Source: a virus. Taken from it: DNA of 20,573 bases. The stretch is from positions 1 to 20,573 of IMG/VR virus record IMGVR_UViG_3300033149_000774, one strand, 5' to 3'. Below the pieces are notes generated by a model that ran no database searches, was not told the DNA's origin, and was given only the letters and a program-made list of their open reading frames with translations. A program made the translations under genes and the position numbers. Position 1 is the first letter of the stretch. Each line of letters opens with the position of its first letter. This document shows positions 15,121 to 20,514 of the stretch, piece by piece.

Positions 15121-15420
15121 CTAATATTTTCCTCTTCTAGTTTTAGGAGAGCTTTTTGTTGACCCTCCTTTGCCTGCCCACAAGTGCTTGCAGGCCCAAT
15201 ATCTAGCTGTCAACTTAGACTTGGCTGTTCCACACTTGTGTCTAGCTTTGAAACTCTTTCTCGCAGCAGGCGAATAATTATGACCATACCCCTTTGCTCC
15301 AAAGTGGATGATTTTTTCTTTGCCACTCTCGCAGGCTTTTACCATTTTCTTTTTGCCTGGTCTTGTAGATGACCTGACTTTGTTACAAGCCATTTTTGCT
15401 TTATTAACTCTAGTAGCCAC
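15121..15420 (-). CDS. Small basic Cys/His protein (SFKARHKC...ARYWACKHLW)
   Basis: A 99-residue basic protein. It has an N-terminal Arg/Lys-rich part with Cys residues (KMACNKVRSSTRPGKKKMVK) and a core KSFKARHKCGTAKSKLTARY followed by WACKHLWAGKGG. The core resembles short viral proteins (SFxARHxC...ARYWxCKxLW) seen in aquatic phages and some algal viruses; to my knowledge their function is undescribed. Several Cys and His could bind zinc. The start is GTG (15418-15420), overlapping the end of the upstream 37-residue gene by 11 bp; the next ATG would remove about 10 residues. Confidence 0.7.
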   Translation of the reverse strand: MATRVNKAKMACNKVRSSTRPGKKKMVKACESGKEKIIHFGAKGYGHNYSPAARKSFKARHKCGTAKSKLTARYWACKHLWAGKGGSTKSSPKTRRGKY

Positions 15421-15523
15421 CTTTTTTAGTTTTTACTTTTTTACCTTTAGATTTAGCATATTTCGTAGCTGCAGCTTTACCTTTTTTGGTATATGCAAAT
15501 TTCTTTTTTCCTACTGTTGGCAT
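15410..15523 (-). CDS. 37-residue Lys-rich peptide
   Basis: A frame from ATG 15521-15523 to TAG 15410-15412. It encodes MPTVGKKKFAYTKKGKAAAT, then KYAKSKGKKVKTKKGGY. The MPxVGKKKFxYTKKG...AKxxGKKV pattern looks like a genuine short phage protein. It exactly fills the otherwise empty gap between two neighbours. Seventeen Lys in 37 residues suggest nucleic-acid binding. Confidence 0.6.
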   Translation of the reverse strand: MPTVGKKKFAYTKKGKAAATKYAKSKGKKVKTKKGGY

Positions 15524-15527
15524 AATC

Positions 15528-15773
15528 TTATCGTTTTGATTTTACTTTTGCTTTTGCAGTATTAGAAACAAATTGCTTCTTACTGCCTCCTTGACTTTTT
15601 TTCTTGCGAGCAGTTTTTGCTCTCTCTGCTTTTGAAAGACTACGTGCTTTAGATAATGGCAAACACCTGTCTGGGTTCTTTTTGTTTTTGCTAGTACCAC
15701 ATGCTCCTTTAATAGAACCATCAGTGCCTATACGAACCCACTTCTCGTCTCTCCATTTTTTTAATGCGCCCAT
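15528..15773 (-). CDS. Small basic protein (KWVRIGTDGSIKGACGTS type)
   Basis: An 81-residue protein starting MGALKKWRDEKWVRIGTDGS, then KGACGTSKNKKNPDRCLPLS, KARSLSKAERAKTARKKKSQ, and a Lys/Ser-rich tail. The order KWVxIG...CG...CLPxxKAxSLxxxExAxxxRKK resembles a small uncharacterised family I know from aquatic phages and large algal viruses. Two Cys flank a basic loop. It shares one base (TAATG at 15773) with the upstream gene. Function unknown; DNA binding or a virion-internal role is only a guess from charge. Confidence 0.7.
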   Translation of the reverse strand: MGALKKWRDEKWVRIGTDGSIKGACGTSKNKKNPDRCLPLSKARSLSKAERAKTARKKKSQGGSKKQFVSNTAKAKVKSKR

Positions 15774-15931
15774 TACTTTCTCTTTTTACCTTTTGCGTAA
15801 TTAGGATCTTTGCAATATTTACTTGCTGCCATATTAGCATAAGCCGAAGGATACCTATCAAAGGTTCTCTTTGCCCAGGCTATTCCTGCAGCACAAATCT
15901 TATTGCCCTTTTTTTTCTTTAACTTACTCAT
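15773..15931 (-). CDS. 52-residue basic protein (YPSAYANMAASKYC type)
   Basis: A frame from ATG 15929-15931 to TAA 15773-15775. It reads MSKLKKKKGNKICAAGIAWA, then KRTFDRYPSAYANMAASKYC, then KDPNYAKGKKRK. The core CxAGxAWAKRxFDxYPSAYANMxASKYC is a recurring short viral motif, with two Cys framing a helical pair. It overlaps the upstream stop as ATGA and the downstream start as TAATG, so it sits in a translationally coupled chain. Role unknown. Confidence 0.75.
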   Translation of the reverse strand: MSKLKKKKGNKICAAGIAWAKRTFDRYPSAYANMAASKYCKDPNYAKGKKRK

Positions 15932-16206
15932 GACTTTTTACCTCTTGCTTTTTTATCTCCCTTAGTATCATTAGTATCTCCTCTGTTACTTTTGGCTTTA
16001 CAAAAAGTAAGTATGGTTTTGCCTTTATATATCTTATGGCATGCATCTAATCCATCGCCATTGCCATACGTTTTCTTCTTTCTATTAAACCTATTTAACT
16101 TGCTGCGCTTTTTAGTGGCCTCTTTGCTTTTGTTGTACTCTTTGTCATAAGCTTTTTTCTTTGCGTATGCGTCAGGGTTTTTTTTATAGTAGTCAGAGGT
16201 TTTCAT
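15928..16206 (-). CDS. Small basic protein (KKRSKLNRFNRKKKTYGNGDG type)
   Basis: A 92-residue strongly basic protein. It has an N-terminal Lys/Tyr repeat-like part (MKTSDYYKKNPDAYAKKKAY), then KKRSKLNRFNRKKKTYGNGD, GLDACHKI and a Lys-rich tail. The KRxxxNRxNRK...GNGDGxDxxH pattern resembles short proteins of aquatic phages and loosely recalls an HNH-like Asn/His arrangement, but the catalytic set is incomplete and I do not call a nuclease. It is first in the basic-protein cluster and is driven by the -7 box at 16214-16221, only 7 bp from its ATG. Confidence 0.65.
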   Translation of the reverse strand: MKTSDYYKKNPDAYAKKKAYDKEYNKSKEATKKRSKLNRFNRKKKTYGNGDGLDACHKIYKGKTILTFCKAKSNRGDTNDTKGDKKARGKKS

Positions 16207-16221
16207 ATCTTTACAAAGATA
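16206..16221. promoter_or_regulatory. Overlapping divergent -7 boxes in a near-palindrome
   Basis: The sequence TATCTTTACAAAGATA has 7-bp inverted arms around a central AC. On the minus strand it gives TATCTTTG (16214-16221), with a possible TTG at 16239-16241, for the basic-protein cluster. On the plus strand it gives TATCTTTA (16206-16213), one base from consensus, for the rightward gene at 16246. The boxes overlap, so one polymerase or repressor could block both. Confidence 0.55.
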
Positions 16222-16245
16222 CTAAAATTAAATATACTCAATTTC

Positions 16246-16692
16246 ATGAAACACTACATACCACGAGACTATCTAAAATATTATAGAGTAATTAGATATT
16301 TCTTTTGTGCCAAGTATAATATAAGCTATCCAGACCTGGAGCTTTTGTTTTTCCTATACTCAGAAAAATACTTTAAGAGAAAAGACTTTGACAACTATGC
16401 ATCTCTCTATAGCTGGGATGATAATAGGTTTTATAGACTTACTAATGCTGGGTGGATAGATACCTTTAAGAGACACAAGAGTGGTAACAAGGTAATATAC
16501 AAAGTGTCCTATAAGGCAGTAAGGATGATTGACTCCTTTTACAAAAAATTAGCTGGAGAAGAAATCCCTGAGTCCCCCTCCAGCAATCCTTTGTTTTTAA
16601 AAAATGTCAAGTACACAGATAAGGTGTACAGAAATATGATTAAAGATATGAATGAGTTTATTCGACAACAACGACATCTCGCTCCTGAATAA
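16246..16692 (+). CDS. Probable winged-helix DNA-binding protein
   Basis: A 148-residue protein, the only rightward gene in the window. Residues about 25-95 follow a winged helix-turn-helix order as in MarR/PadR-like regulators: a helix SYPDLELLFFLYSEKYF, a turn, a recognition-like segment ASLYSWDDNRFYRLTNAGWI, then a wing FKRHKSGNKVIYKVSYKAVR and a C-terminal helix MIDSFYKKLAGE. The tail after 115 is Lys/Arg-rich. Its promoter region overlaps that of the basic-protein cluster, so it could control that cluster and itself. Its 3' end overlaps groES by 35 bp tail-to-tail. The regulatory role is inferred from fold-like pattern and position. Confidence 0.6.
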   Translation: MKHYIPRDYLKYYRVIRYFFCAKYNISYPDLELLFFLYSEKYFKRKDFDNYASLYSWDDNRFYRLTNAGWIDTFKRHKSGNKVIYKVSYKAVRMIDSFYKKLAGEEIPESPSSNPLFLKNVKYTDKVYRNMIKDMNEFIRQQRHLAPE

Positions 16693-16915
16693 TAGTTCTA
16701 GGCTCTCCAGAAATAATCATAGTAAAAGACCTGGCTTTATCGTAATACACCACATCGCCTTTGGCGATCGAATTTACTTCAGTTCCTGGAGCTATTACTT
16801 TAGCCTTGTTATATCTAAACCCTTCCTTGTCCTGAGCAGATAATAAGATGCCACTCTCTGTCTTTATATCTTCTTTGATGGTCTCGACTACTATATATTT
16901 ATTTATTGGCTTCAT
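16658..16915 (-). CDS. groES: GroES-type co-chaperonin
   Basis: An 85-residue Cpn10: the heptameric lid that caps the GroEL chamber. It starts MKPINKYIVVETIKED. The GroEL-binding mobile loop is at about 15-31 (EDIKTESGILLSAQDKE). Then come KAKVIAPGTEV (bacterial GroES: GkVvAvGpG), KGDVVYYDK and a closing strand pair EPRTIIQERDVVVV (bacterial: eylimresdIlai). The length is slightly below the 95-97 of bacterial GroES, with a short roof region. It lies two genes downstream of groEL, with stop-start overlap to the 77-residue gene between. Its 3' end overlaps the convergent winged-helix gene by 35 bp. Confidence 0.88.
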   Translation of the reverse strand: MKPINKYIVVETIKEDIKTESGILLSAQDKEGFRYNKAKVIAPGTEVNSIAKGDVVYYDKARSFTMIISGEPRTIIQERDVVVVE

Positions 16916-17145
16916 TTTATTCCTAAGTTTACTTTTTCTTTTAAGTGCTTTAAGTCGTTAATCTTTTTTTCCCAAGTCTCCTTTTCATTTTCAGGAAGCT
17001 CGTTTCTATTTAAGATGTCCTCATATCTATCTACGCTCTCATCACAATATTCATTGACCATCTTTATCTCTTTGACATCTAAATAAACCTTAGAGTATAT
17101 ATACTCCTGCTCATCGCCTGGGTCTGATAATATATAACTACTCAT
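16912..17145 (-). CDS. Acidic 77-residue protein between groEL and groES, unknown
   Basis: A small acidic protein (starts MSSYILSDPGDEQEYIYSKV) with a short beta segment followed by two charged helices, the second long and Lys/Glu-rich (WEKKINDLKHLKEKVNLGIK). No family is recognised. Its ATG overlaps groEL by 8 bp and its stop overlaps groES as ATGA, so it is locked into the chaperonin operon. A helper or adaptor of the phage chaperonin is possible, but nothing in the sequence shows it. Confidence 0.65.
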   Translation of the reverse strand: MSSYILSDPGDEQEYIYSKVYLDVKEIKMVNEYCDESVDRYEDILNRNELPENEKETWEKKINDLKHLKEKVNLGIK

Positions 17146-18790
17146 GATCCTCGTATGTTCTTGCTAGTGTAACAATGGCGTTTGTAGACATAATGGTGGT
17201 AGCCACACTAACAGCATTTAACAATGCGCTCTTTGTAACCTTCGCTGGATCTATGATGCCACTTTCCATTAAGTCAACCTTTGCTTTGCTGTTGGCGTTA
17301 AAACCCATAGTGTGCCAATGTGATGAGTCTATGTTTGAAAACATTTCAGCAAGCTCCTCGCCATCGCACCCTGCGTTACGCATGATAGTTTCAAATGGCT
17401 TCTTTAATGCCCTGCTCAATATACAGCCTGCTGCCCACTCTTCATTGCTTGATGATTTTTTATCGCCCCAATGTGTTATGTTATATAGAGAGTCGAAATT
17501 AAATAATGCCAATCCTCCCCCTGGAAGTACACCTTCTTCATTTGCTGCACGAACAGCACACACTGCATCTTCAATCCTATCGTACCTTTCCTTTTGCTCT
17601 GTGTCTGTAAAGCCCCCAACAAATATAGCACCCAGGCTACCACCCAATGTTGCAATCCTAGTTGCAATGTGGTCTTTGTCAGCTTTGCTAGTGGCGTTTT
17701 TATATTGAGCATCTAATTCTAAAAGTCGATTAGCAACCTCATCGCTGATGTAATTGCTTTCTTTAGTGAGTATAGTCTCGTTCCTACTTACTACTACCTT
17801 CTTTATTTTTCCTAAGTCTTCAACAGTAGCTAGGCTTAAGTCATCGCCAGTGCGCTCTGAGAAATAAGTGGCGTTGAAAGAAATAGCCAGGTCTGATAAT
17901 AATTCCTGCGACTTCCATCCAAAGCTTGGTGGATCTATAACACACACCCTAACTTTGTTCTTAACAACATTAGCAGCTAAAGTGTTTAACATATTGGGAG
18001 AACATGGCGCAACAATAAGTAACTTGCCCTGCTTTAAAACAATTGGCTTTAACAACTTCTCCAACTCAAAGATATTGTCCAACTGCTTGTCTGAAACAAA
18101 TAAATAACAGTCTTCAAATATACACTGGTCTTTCTCGTGGTTGTTTATAAAGTGACTGGAACTGTATCCCCTGTCTAACTTTAAGCCATCAATAACATGA
18201 GAGTAGGTCTTCTCTGTGTCAGACTTCTCTACAGTTACAACTCCTGACCTACCAACCTGCCAATAAGCTTCGCCAATTATTTGGCCCAACCCCTTGTCGT
18301 TGTTAGCAGATATAGTAGCAATGTCAACAAGCTTCTTCTTGGTGTTAATCTTAATGGAGTTCTTTTCTAAAAACTCCACGTACTCATTTGCAATACGAAC
18401 AATCTCATTTAATAACACTGTCCTGTTTAATGCGACCTCGCTGTTTTCTAATTCCCATATTATCTCATTGACAATGGCCTCTGCCAATACAATAGATGTA
18501 GTCGTTCCATCACCAGCATCCAATGCAGTCTTTGCTGCAGCTTGCTTGACAACTTTAATCGCTAAGTTTTCAATGGGGTCTAAAAGGTCAATGGACTTCG
18601 CAACTGTTACGCCATCTTTAGTAACAGTGATTCCATGTGTGTGAGATTGAGACTCTATCAACACTGTCTGACCCTGTGGGCCTAATGTCGATTTAACTGC
18701 CTTAGATAATTTTGATATTCCTGAAATTAGTTTCTTTCTAGCATCTGTGTCAAACGCTAAATTTTTAGGAGAATAGCTTCCTTGATTCAT
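17138..18790 (-). CDS. groEL: Phage-encoded GroEL-type chaperonin
   Basis: A 550-residue group I chaperonin, an ATP-driven folding chamber. Equatorial motifs: TLGPQG (35-40), TKDG with D59, GDGTTTSIVLA with catalytic D94, TISANND (159-165). Apical domain at about 195-385: Y209 and F214 in the RGYSSSHF segment align with substrate-binding Y199 and F204 of E. coli GroEL, but Y203 is replaced by H213, and the FGDRRK segment is FGWKSQ. C-terminal hinge: RIEDAVCAVRAANEEGVLPG with D408 matching D398. The Gly-Gly-Met tail of bacterial GroEL is absent (ends TYEDHE). ATPase residues are intact, so it should be active; the changed apical face suggests phage-specific clients, perhaps capsid protein. Promoter box at 18814-18821. 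Confidence 0.95.
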   Translation of the reverse strand: MNQGSYSPKNLAFDTDARKKLISGISKLSKAVKSTLGPQGQTVLIESQSHTHGITVTKDGVTVAKSIDLLDPIENLAIKVVKQAAAKTALDAGDGTTTSIVLAEAIVNEIIWELENSEVALNRTVLLNEIVRIANEYVEFLEKNSIKINTKKKLVDIATISANNDKGLGQIIGEAYWQVGRSGVVTVEKSDTEKTYSHVIDGLKLDRGYSSSHFINNHEKDQCIFEDCYLFVSDKQLDNIFELEKLLKPIVLKQGKLLIVAPCSPNMLNTLAANVVKNKVRVCVIDPPSFGWKSQELLSDLAISFNATYFSERTGDDLSLATVEDLGKIKKVVVSRNETILTKESNYISDEVANRLLELDAQYKNATSKADKDHIATRIATLGGSLGAIFVGGFTDTEQKERYDRIEDAVCAVRAANEEGVLPGGGLALFNFDSLYNITHWGDKKSSSNEEWAAGCILSRALKKPFETIMRNAGCDGEELAEMFSNIDSSHWHTMGFNANSKAKVDLMESGIIDPAKVTKSALLNAVSVATTIMSTNAIVTLARTYEDHE

Positions 18791-18813
18791 ACTTGATTAA
18801 ATTTAATTTTAAA

Positions 18814-18821
18814 CAAATATA
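18814..18821 (-). promoter_or_regulatory. -7 promoter box of the chaperonin operon (TATATTTG)
   Basis: Plus-strand CAAATATA reads TATATTTG on the minus strand, matching TAnnTTTG. It lies 23 bp before the groEL ATG, followed by the 17-bp leader shared with the scaffold-like gene (18793-18809). It is the left end of the 326-bp gap (18791-19116), which holds repeats and a terminator but no gene. Confidence 0.6.
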
Positions 18822-18838
18822 AATAAAAAAATAAAGCG

Positions 18839-18874
18839 TGTACTAAAAAAACACTACTTGTACTAAAAAAGTAC
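18839..18874. repeat. TGTACTAAAAAA repeated at a 20-bp interval
   Basis: TGTACTAAAAAA occurs at 18839-18850 and 18859-18870, exactly 20 bp apart (about two helical turns). The second is followed by another GTACTA, making an inverted repeat GTACT-A5-AGTAC (18860-18874). It lies 18-60 bp upstream of the groEL -7 box, where an activator or repressor would bind. Confidence 0.6.
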
Positions 18875-18903
18875 TAAGCATGATGACTTTAAATACTACT
18901 ATA

Positions 18904-18931
18904 CTCTTTATATATATCTCTTTATATATAT
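18904..18931. repeat. 14-bp tandem repeat CTCTTTATATATAT x2
   Basis: Two perfect head-to-tail copies at 18904-18917 and 18918-18931 in the groEL upstream gap. Extremely AT-rich, so easily melted or bent; could be part of an upstream element or of an origin. No gene covers it. Confidence 0.7.
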
Positions 18932-18960
18932 CTAAAACTTTCTAAAAATTTGGAGAAAAA

Positions 18961-19054
18961 ATCGTCATATCGTCATAGTTGGTAGTTAAGTTGTTGTAAA
19001 CCAACGAATTAAGTTATGACGAAATAGAAATAAAATCGTCATGAGTATGACGAT
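18961..19054. promoter_or_regulatory. ATCGTCAT operator-like repeat array
   Basis: ATCGTCAT occurs as a direct tandem pair at 18961-18968 and 18969-18976, inverted (ATGACGA, 7 of 8 bases) at 19016-19022, forward at 19035-19042 and inverted at 19047-19054. The last two form an 8-bp hairpin with a GAGT loop. Between them lies GTTGGT (978-983 of the 18 kb block) paired with ACCAAC (19000-19005). Five copies in both orientations within 94 bp suggest binding sites for a dedicated protein, 140-240 bp upstream of the groEL promoter. Confidence 0.6.
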
Positions 19055-19060
19055 AATGGA

Positions 19061-19091
19061 AATAAAAAAGGGATGACCAACGCCATCCCTT
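19061..19091 (-). terminator. Rho-independent terminator (leftward)
   Basis: On the minus strand, AAGGGATG (from 19091) pairs with CATCCCTT (to 19068) around an 8-nt loop and is followed by a run of T with one A (complement of AATAAAAAA at 19061-19069). It is 26 bp beyond the stop of the 67-residue gene and should end its transcript, insulating groEL from it. Confidence 0.8.
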
Positions 19092-19116
19092 CACACACAC
19101 ACTAAAAAGGAAACAA

Positions 19117-19320
19117 TTATAGTTTCTTAAATAAGTCTAAGTTAGCTTTTGCTAATTCATTACCCTCAGCAATCATGCGAACTTTTTCAGCTCTCTTCAT
19201 TGCCTTACGCATCTTAGCAGCTTTTGATATTCCAGAGATAGGTTCTTTAGAATCATTAATCAATCTACCCTTCTCTACTTTGAATCCTAACTCGCTAGGT
19301 TTTATATTATCTAAATACAT
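19117..19320 (-). CDS. Small basic helical protein, unknown
   Basis: A 67-residue protein: a short N-terminal part MYLDNIKPSELGFKVEKGRL, then a basic helix GISKAAKMRKAMKRAEKVRM and an amphipathic end. No family is recognised. It forms its own transcription unit, with a -7 box at 19337-19344, a leader of about 10 nt, an inverted repeat just upstream (19364-19383) and a terminator at 19061-19091. As a small basic protein bordering the CTAG-rich region it might bind that DNA or RNA, but this is speculation. Confidence 0.65.
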   Translation of the reverse strand: MYLDNIKPSELGFKVEKGRLINDSKEPISGISKAAKMRKAMKRAEKVRMIAEGNELAKANLDLFKKL

Positions 19321-19336
19321 AGTCTTTCTTTTAAAA

Positions 19337-19344
19337 CAAAGATA
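19337..19344 (-). promoter_or_regulatory. Bacteroidota-type -7 promoter box (TATCTTTG)
   Basis: Plus-strand CAAAGATA, 16 bp before ATG 19320, for the 67-residue gene. The surrounding leader is AT-rich; no clear -33 TTTG, but a palindrome occupies that area. Confidence 0.6.
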
Positions 19345-19363
19345 ATAAATTTATATCAGATAT

Positions 19364-19383
19364 ATAGAACCTCTGGGTTCTAT
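19364..19383. repeat. 8-bp inverted repeat ATAGAACC-TCTG-GGTTCTAT
   Basis: Perfect 8-bp arms with a 4-nt centre, beginning 20 bp upstream of the -7 box of the 67-residue gene, over the expected -33 zone. Best read as an operator. Alternatively it ends a leftward RNA from the CTAG region, but no T-run follows on that strand. Confidence 0.6.
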
Positions 19384-19490
19384 GGCGAAATACCAGCAAG
19401 ACCCCCAAAAAAAAAATCAGATTATAACCTAGCAAAAATGGGTTTTCAACCTAGCGCCTTGGATTTTTTTGGCTTTTTTCCCTAGGGCTA

Positions 19491-19520
19491 CTAGGTTAGA
19501 TCATTGGACGTTTAACCTAG
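19491..19520. repeat. Hairpin CTAGGTTA / TAACCTAG, 14-nt loop
   Basis: Perfect 8-bp inverted repeat at 19491-19498 and 19513-19520, built on two oppositely oriented CTAG sites. Could fold in RNA of either strand or as a cruciform. Confidence 0.65.
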
Positions 19521-19632
19521 CCCTACCCTAGTCTCCATGGTTTACGCAGTCCCCACATAACGCACATATTTCTAGAGACAAGCAACCACGTACATGCGTG
19601 GGCTAATAAAGAAAAAAAACGTGTGTACTAGA

Positions 19633-19659
19633 TGATGCCATCTAGGGATATTGGCATCA
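19633..19659. repeat. Hairpin TGATGCCA / TGGCATCA, 11-nt loop
   Basis: Perfect 8-bp inverted repeat at 19633-19640 and 19652-19659. The stem contains no CTAG; a CTAG lies in the loop. The pairing is therefore not a by-product of the repeat motif, which supports real secondary structure. Confidence 0.65.
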
Positions 19660-19719
19660 ATACTCCTCTTCGACTAGATACGCCAACCTAGTCTATGCCA
19701 TTCCCTCTTACCATGTCCA

Positions 19720-19747
19720 ATCTAGTGCCAACCTTCCCTCACTAGAT
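19720..19747. repeat. Hairpin ATCTAGTG / CACTAGAT, 12-nt loop
   Basis: Perfect 8-bp inverted repeat at 19720-19727 and 19740-19747, with a C/T-rich loop. Formed by two opposed CTAG sites. Confidence 0.65.
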
Positions 19748-19752
19748 AGGTA

Positions 19753-19794
19753 AACCTAGACCAATACCTTCCCTTAATCTAGTATTTCTAGGTT
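19753..19794. repeat. Thirteen-bp bulged hairpin, 14-nt loop
   Basis: AACCTAGA (19753-19760) pairs with TCTAGGTT (19787-19794). After a 2-nt CC bulge the helix continues with AATAC (19763-19767) and GTATT (19782-19786), leaving a 14-nt loop. The inner five pairs lie outside any CTAG site, so the helix extends beyond the motif. Confidence 0.7.
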
Positions 19795-20026
19795 ACAGAC
19801 AGAGAGTCTTTACCTAGCCCCATCTAGCATCTTGATTATAGCAAATATTCCCACTAGATTTAGACCCCTGCTAACCTGCTCTGTGTCAAGCAGTTACAAA
19901 GACAAGCTATTAAAATGCTGATTTTATTCTACTAGATTAGATCCTAGGTATGAGGCGAACATATTAAAATAAAAAAAATGTAAAAAAAATTTACTAGATG
20001 TGGAAGCGTAAAAAATGCGTAGACAA

Positions 20027-20057
20027 TTTGTAAATAACGAAAATGGTTGTATCTTTG
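20027..20057 (+). promoter_or_regulatory. Rightward Bacteroidota promoter TTTG-N19-TATCTTTG
   Basis: TTTG at 20027-20030 and TATCTTTG at 20050-20057 are separated by 19 bp, the most complete -33/-7 pair in the window. A start near 20062-20064 is expected. The DNA downstream encodes no protein over 60 residues in any frame, so the product is probably RNA. Confidence 0.7.
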
Positions 20058-20256
20058 GAGTGTCACTCGCTGACATCGTTCTTTTACATGCTGACCTACC
20101 TTACACTAGATGCGAACGTGCCAATTCCTAGATTGGGTACTAGTTGAAGAGTTCAAGGAACGCTAGATTAGGTAGAGATAATTTCCAAAGGTCAGATATG
20201 AATCCGAAGTACTAGATTACACGCTAGATTAGAAGACTGCCATGATAAGAGCAGTA

Positions 20257-20293
20257 GCTAACCTAGTGGACTTTCATGGTAACTAGGTTTAGC
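20257..20293 (+). repeat. Eleven-bp bulged hairpin, 14-nt loop
   Basis: GCTAACCTAGT (20257-20267) pairs with ACTAGGTT, a bulged T, then AGC (20282-20293). The loop is 14 nt, as in the hairpins at 19491 and 19753. It lies inside the candidate rightward RNA and is its strongest local helix. Confidence 0.7.
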
Positions 20294-20483
20294 CAACCAA
20301 AAAGGATAGAGTTAAGGAGGTGCGCCTCTGGAATCTCCTAGATGGGAAGCGTTCAGATACTAGATTAAATCTGAGAACAACCTAGTGAGAGTAGAGAGAA
20401 TAACCTAGGAAAAGGATTGAGGGGATGAAAATTCTGAAATCGAAACTAGATTAGCAGACCTAGTAGGTGTAGATAAGGACTAG

Positions 20484-20514
20484 ATGGTAAACCAAAAAGG
20501 GTTAAGCCTACCAT
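20484..20514 (+). repeat. Two-part stem ATGGTA-AACC / GGTT-TACCAT
   Basis: ATGGTA (20484-20489) pairs with TACCAT (20509-20514). Inside, AACC (20490-20493) pairs with GGTT (20500-20503) around AAAAAG, leaving AAGCC unpaired on the 3' side. No CTAG in the helix except its first bases overlapping a site. Confidence 0.6.

Noticed and set aside
15928-16206. HNH endonuclease call for the 92-residue basic protein
   Set aside because: It has an Asn-rich basic segment and one His, but the paired His-Asn-His metal site is incomplete.
17175-17708. 177-residue frame antisense to groEL
   Set aside because: It lies wholly opposite a certain chaperonin gene, has no promoter or family pattern, and is explained as a shadow frame.
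20088-20147. Short frame after the rightward promoter (ATG 20088, 19 residues)
   Set aside because: Too short, no family pattern and no Bacteroidota-style AT-rich leader; the region reads better as non-coding.
20316-20321. AGGAGG-like sequence as a ribosome-binding site
   Set aside because: No start codon at proper spacing, and the genes here do not use Shine-Dalgarno sites; it is part of a GAGG/CCTC hairpin.
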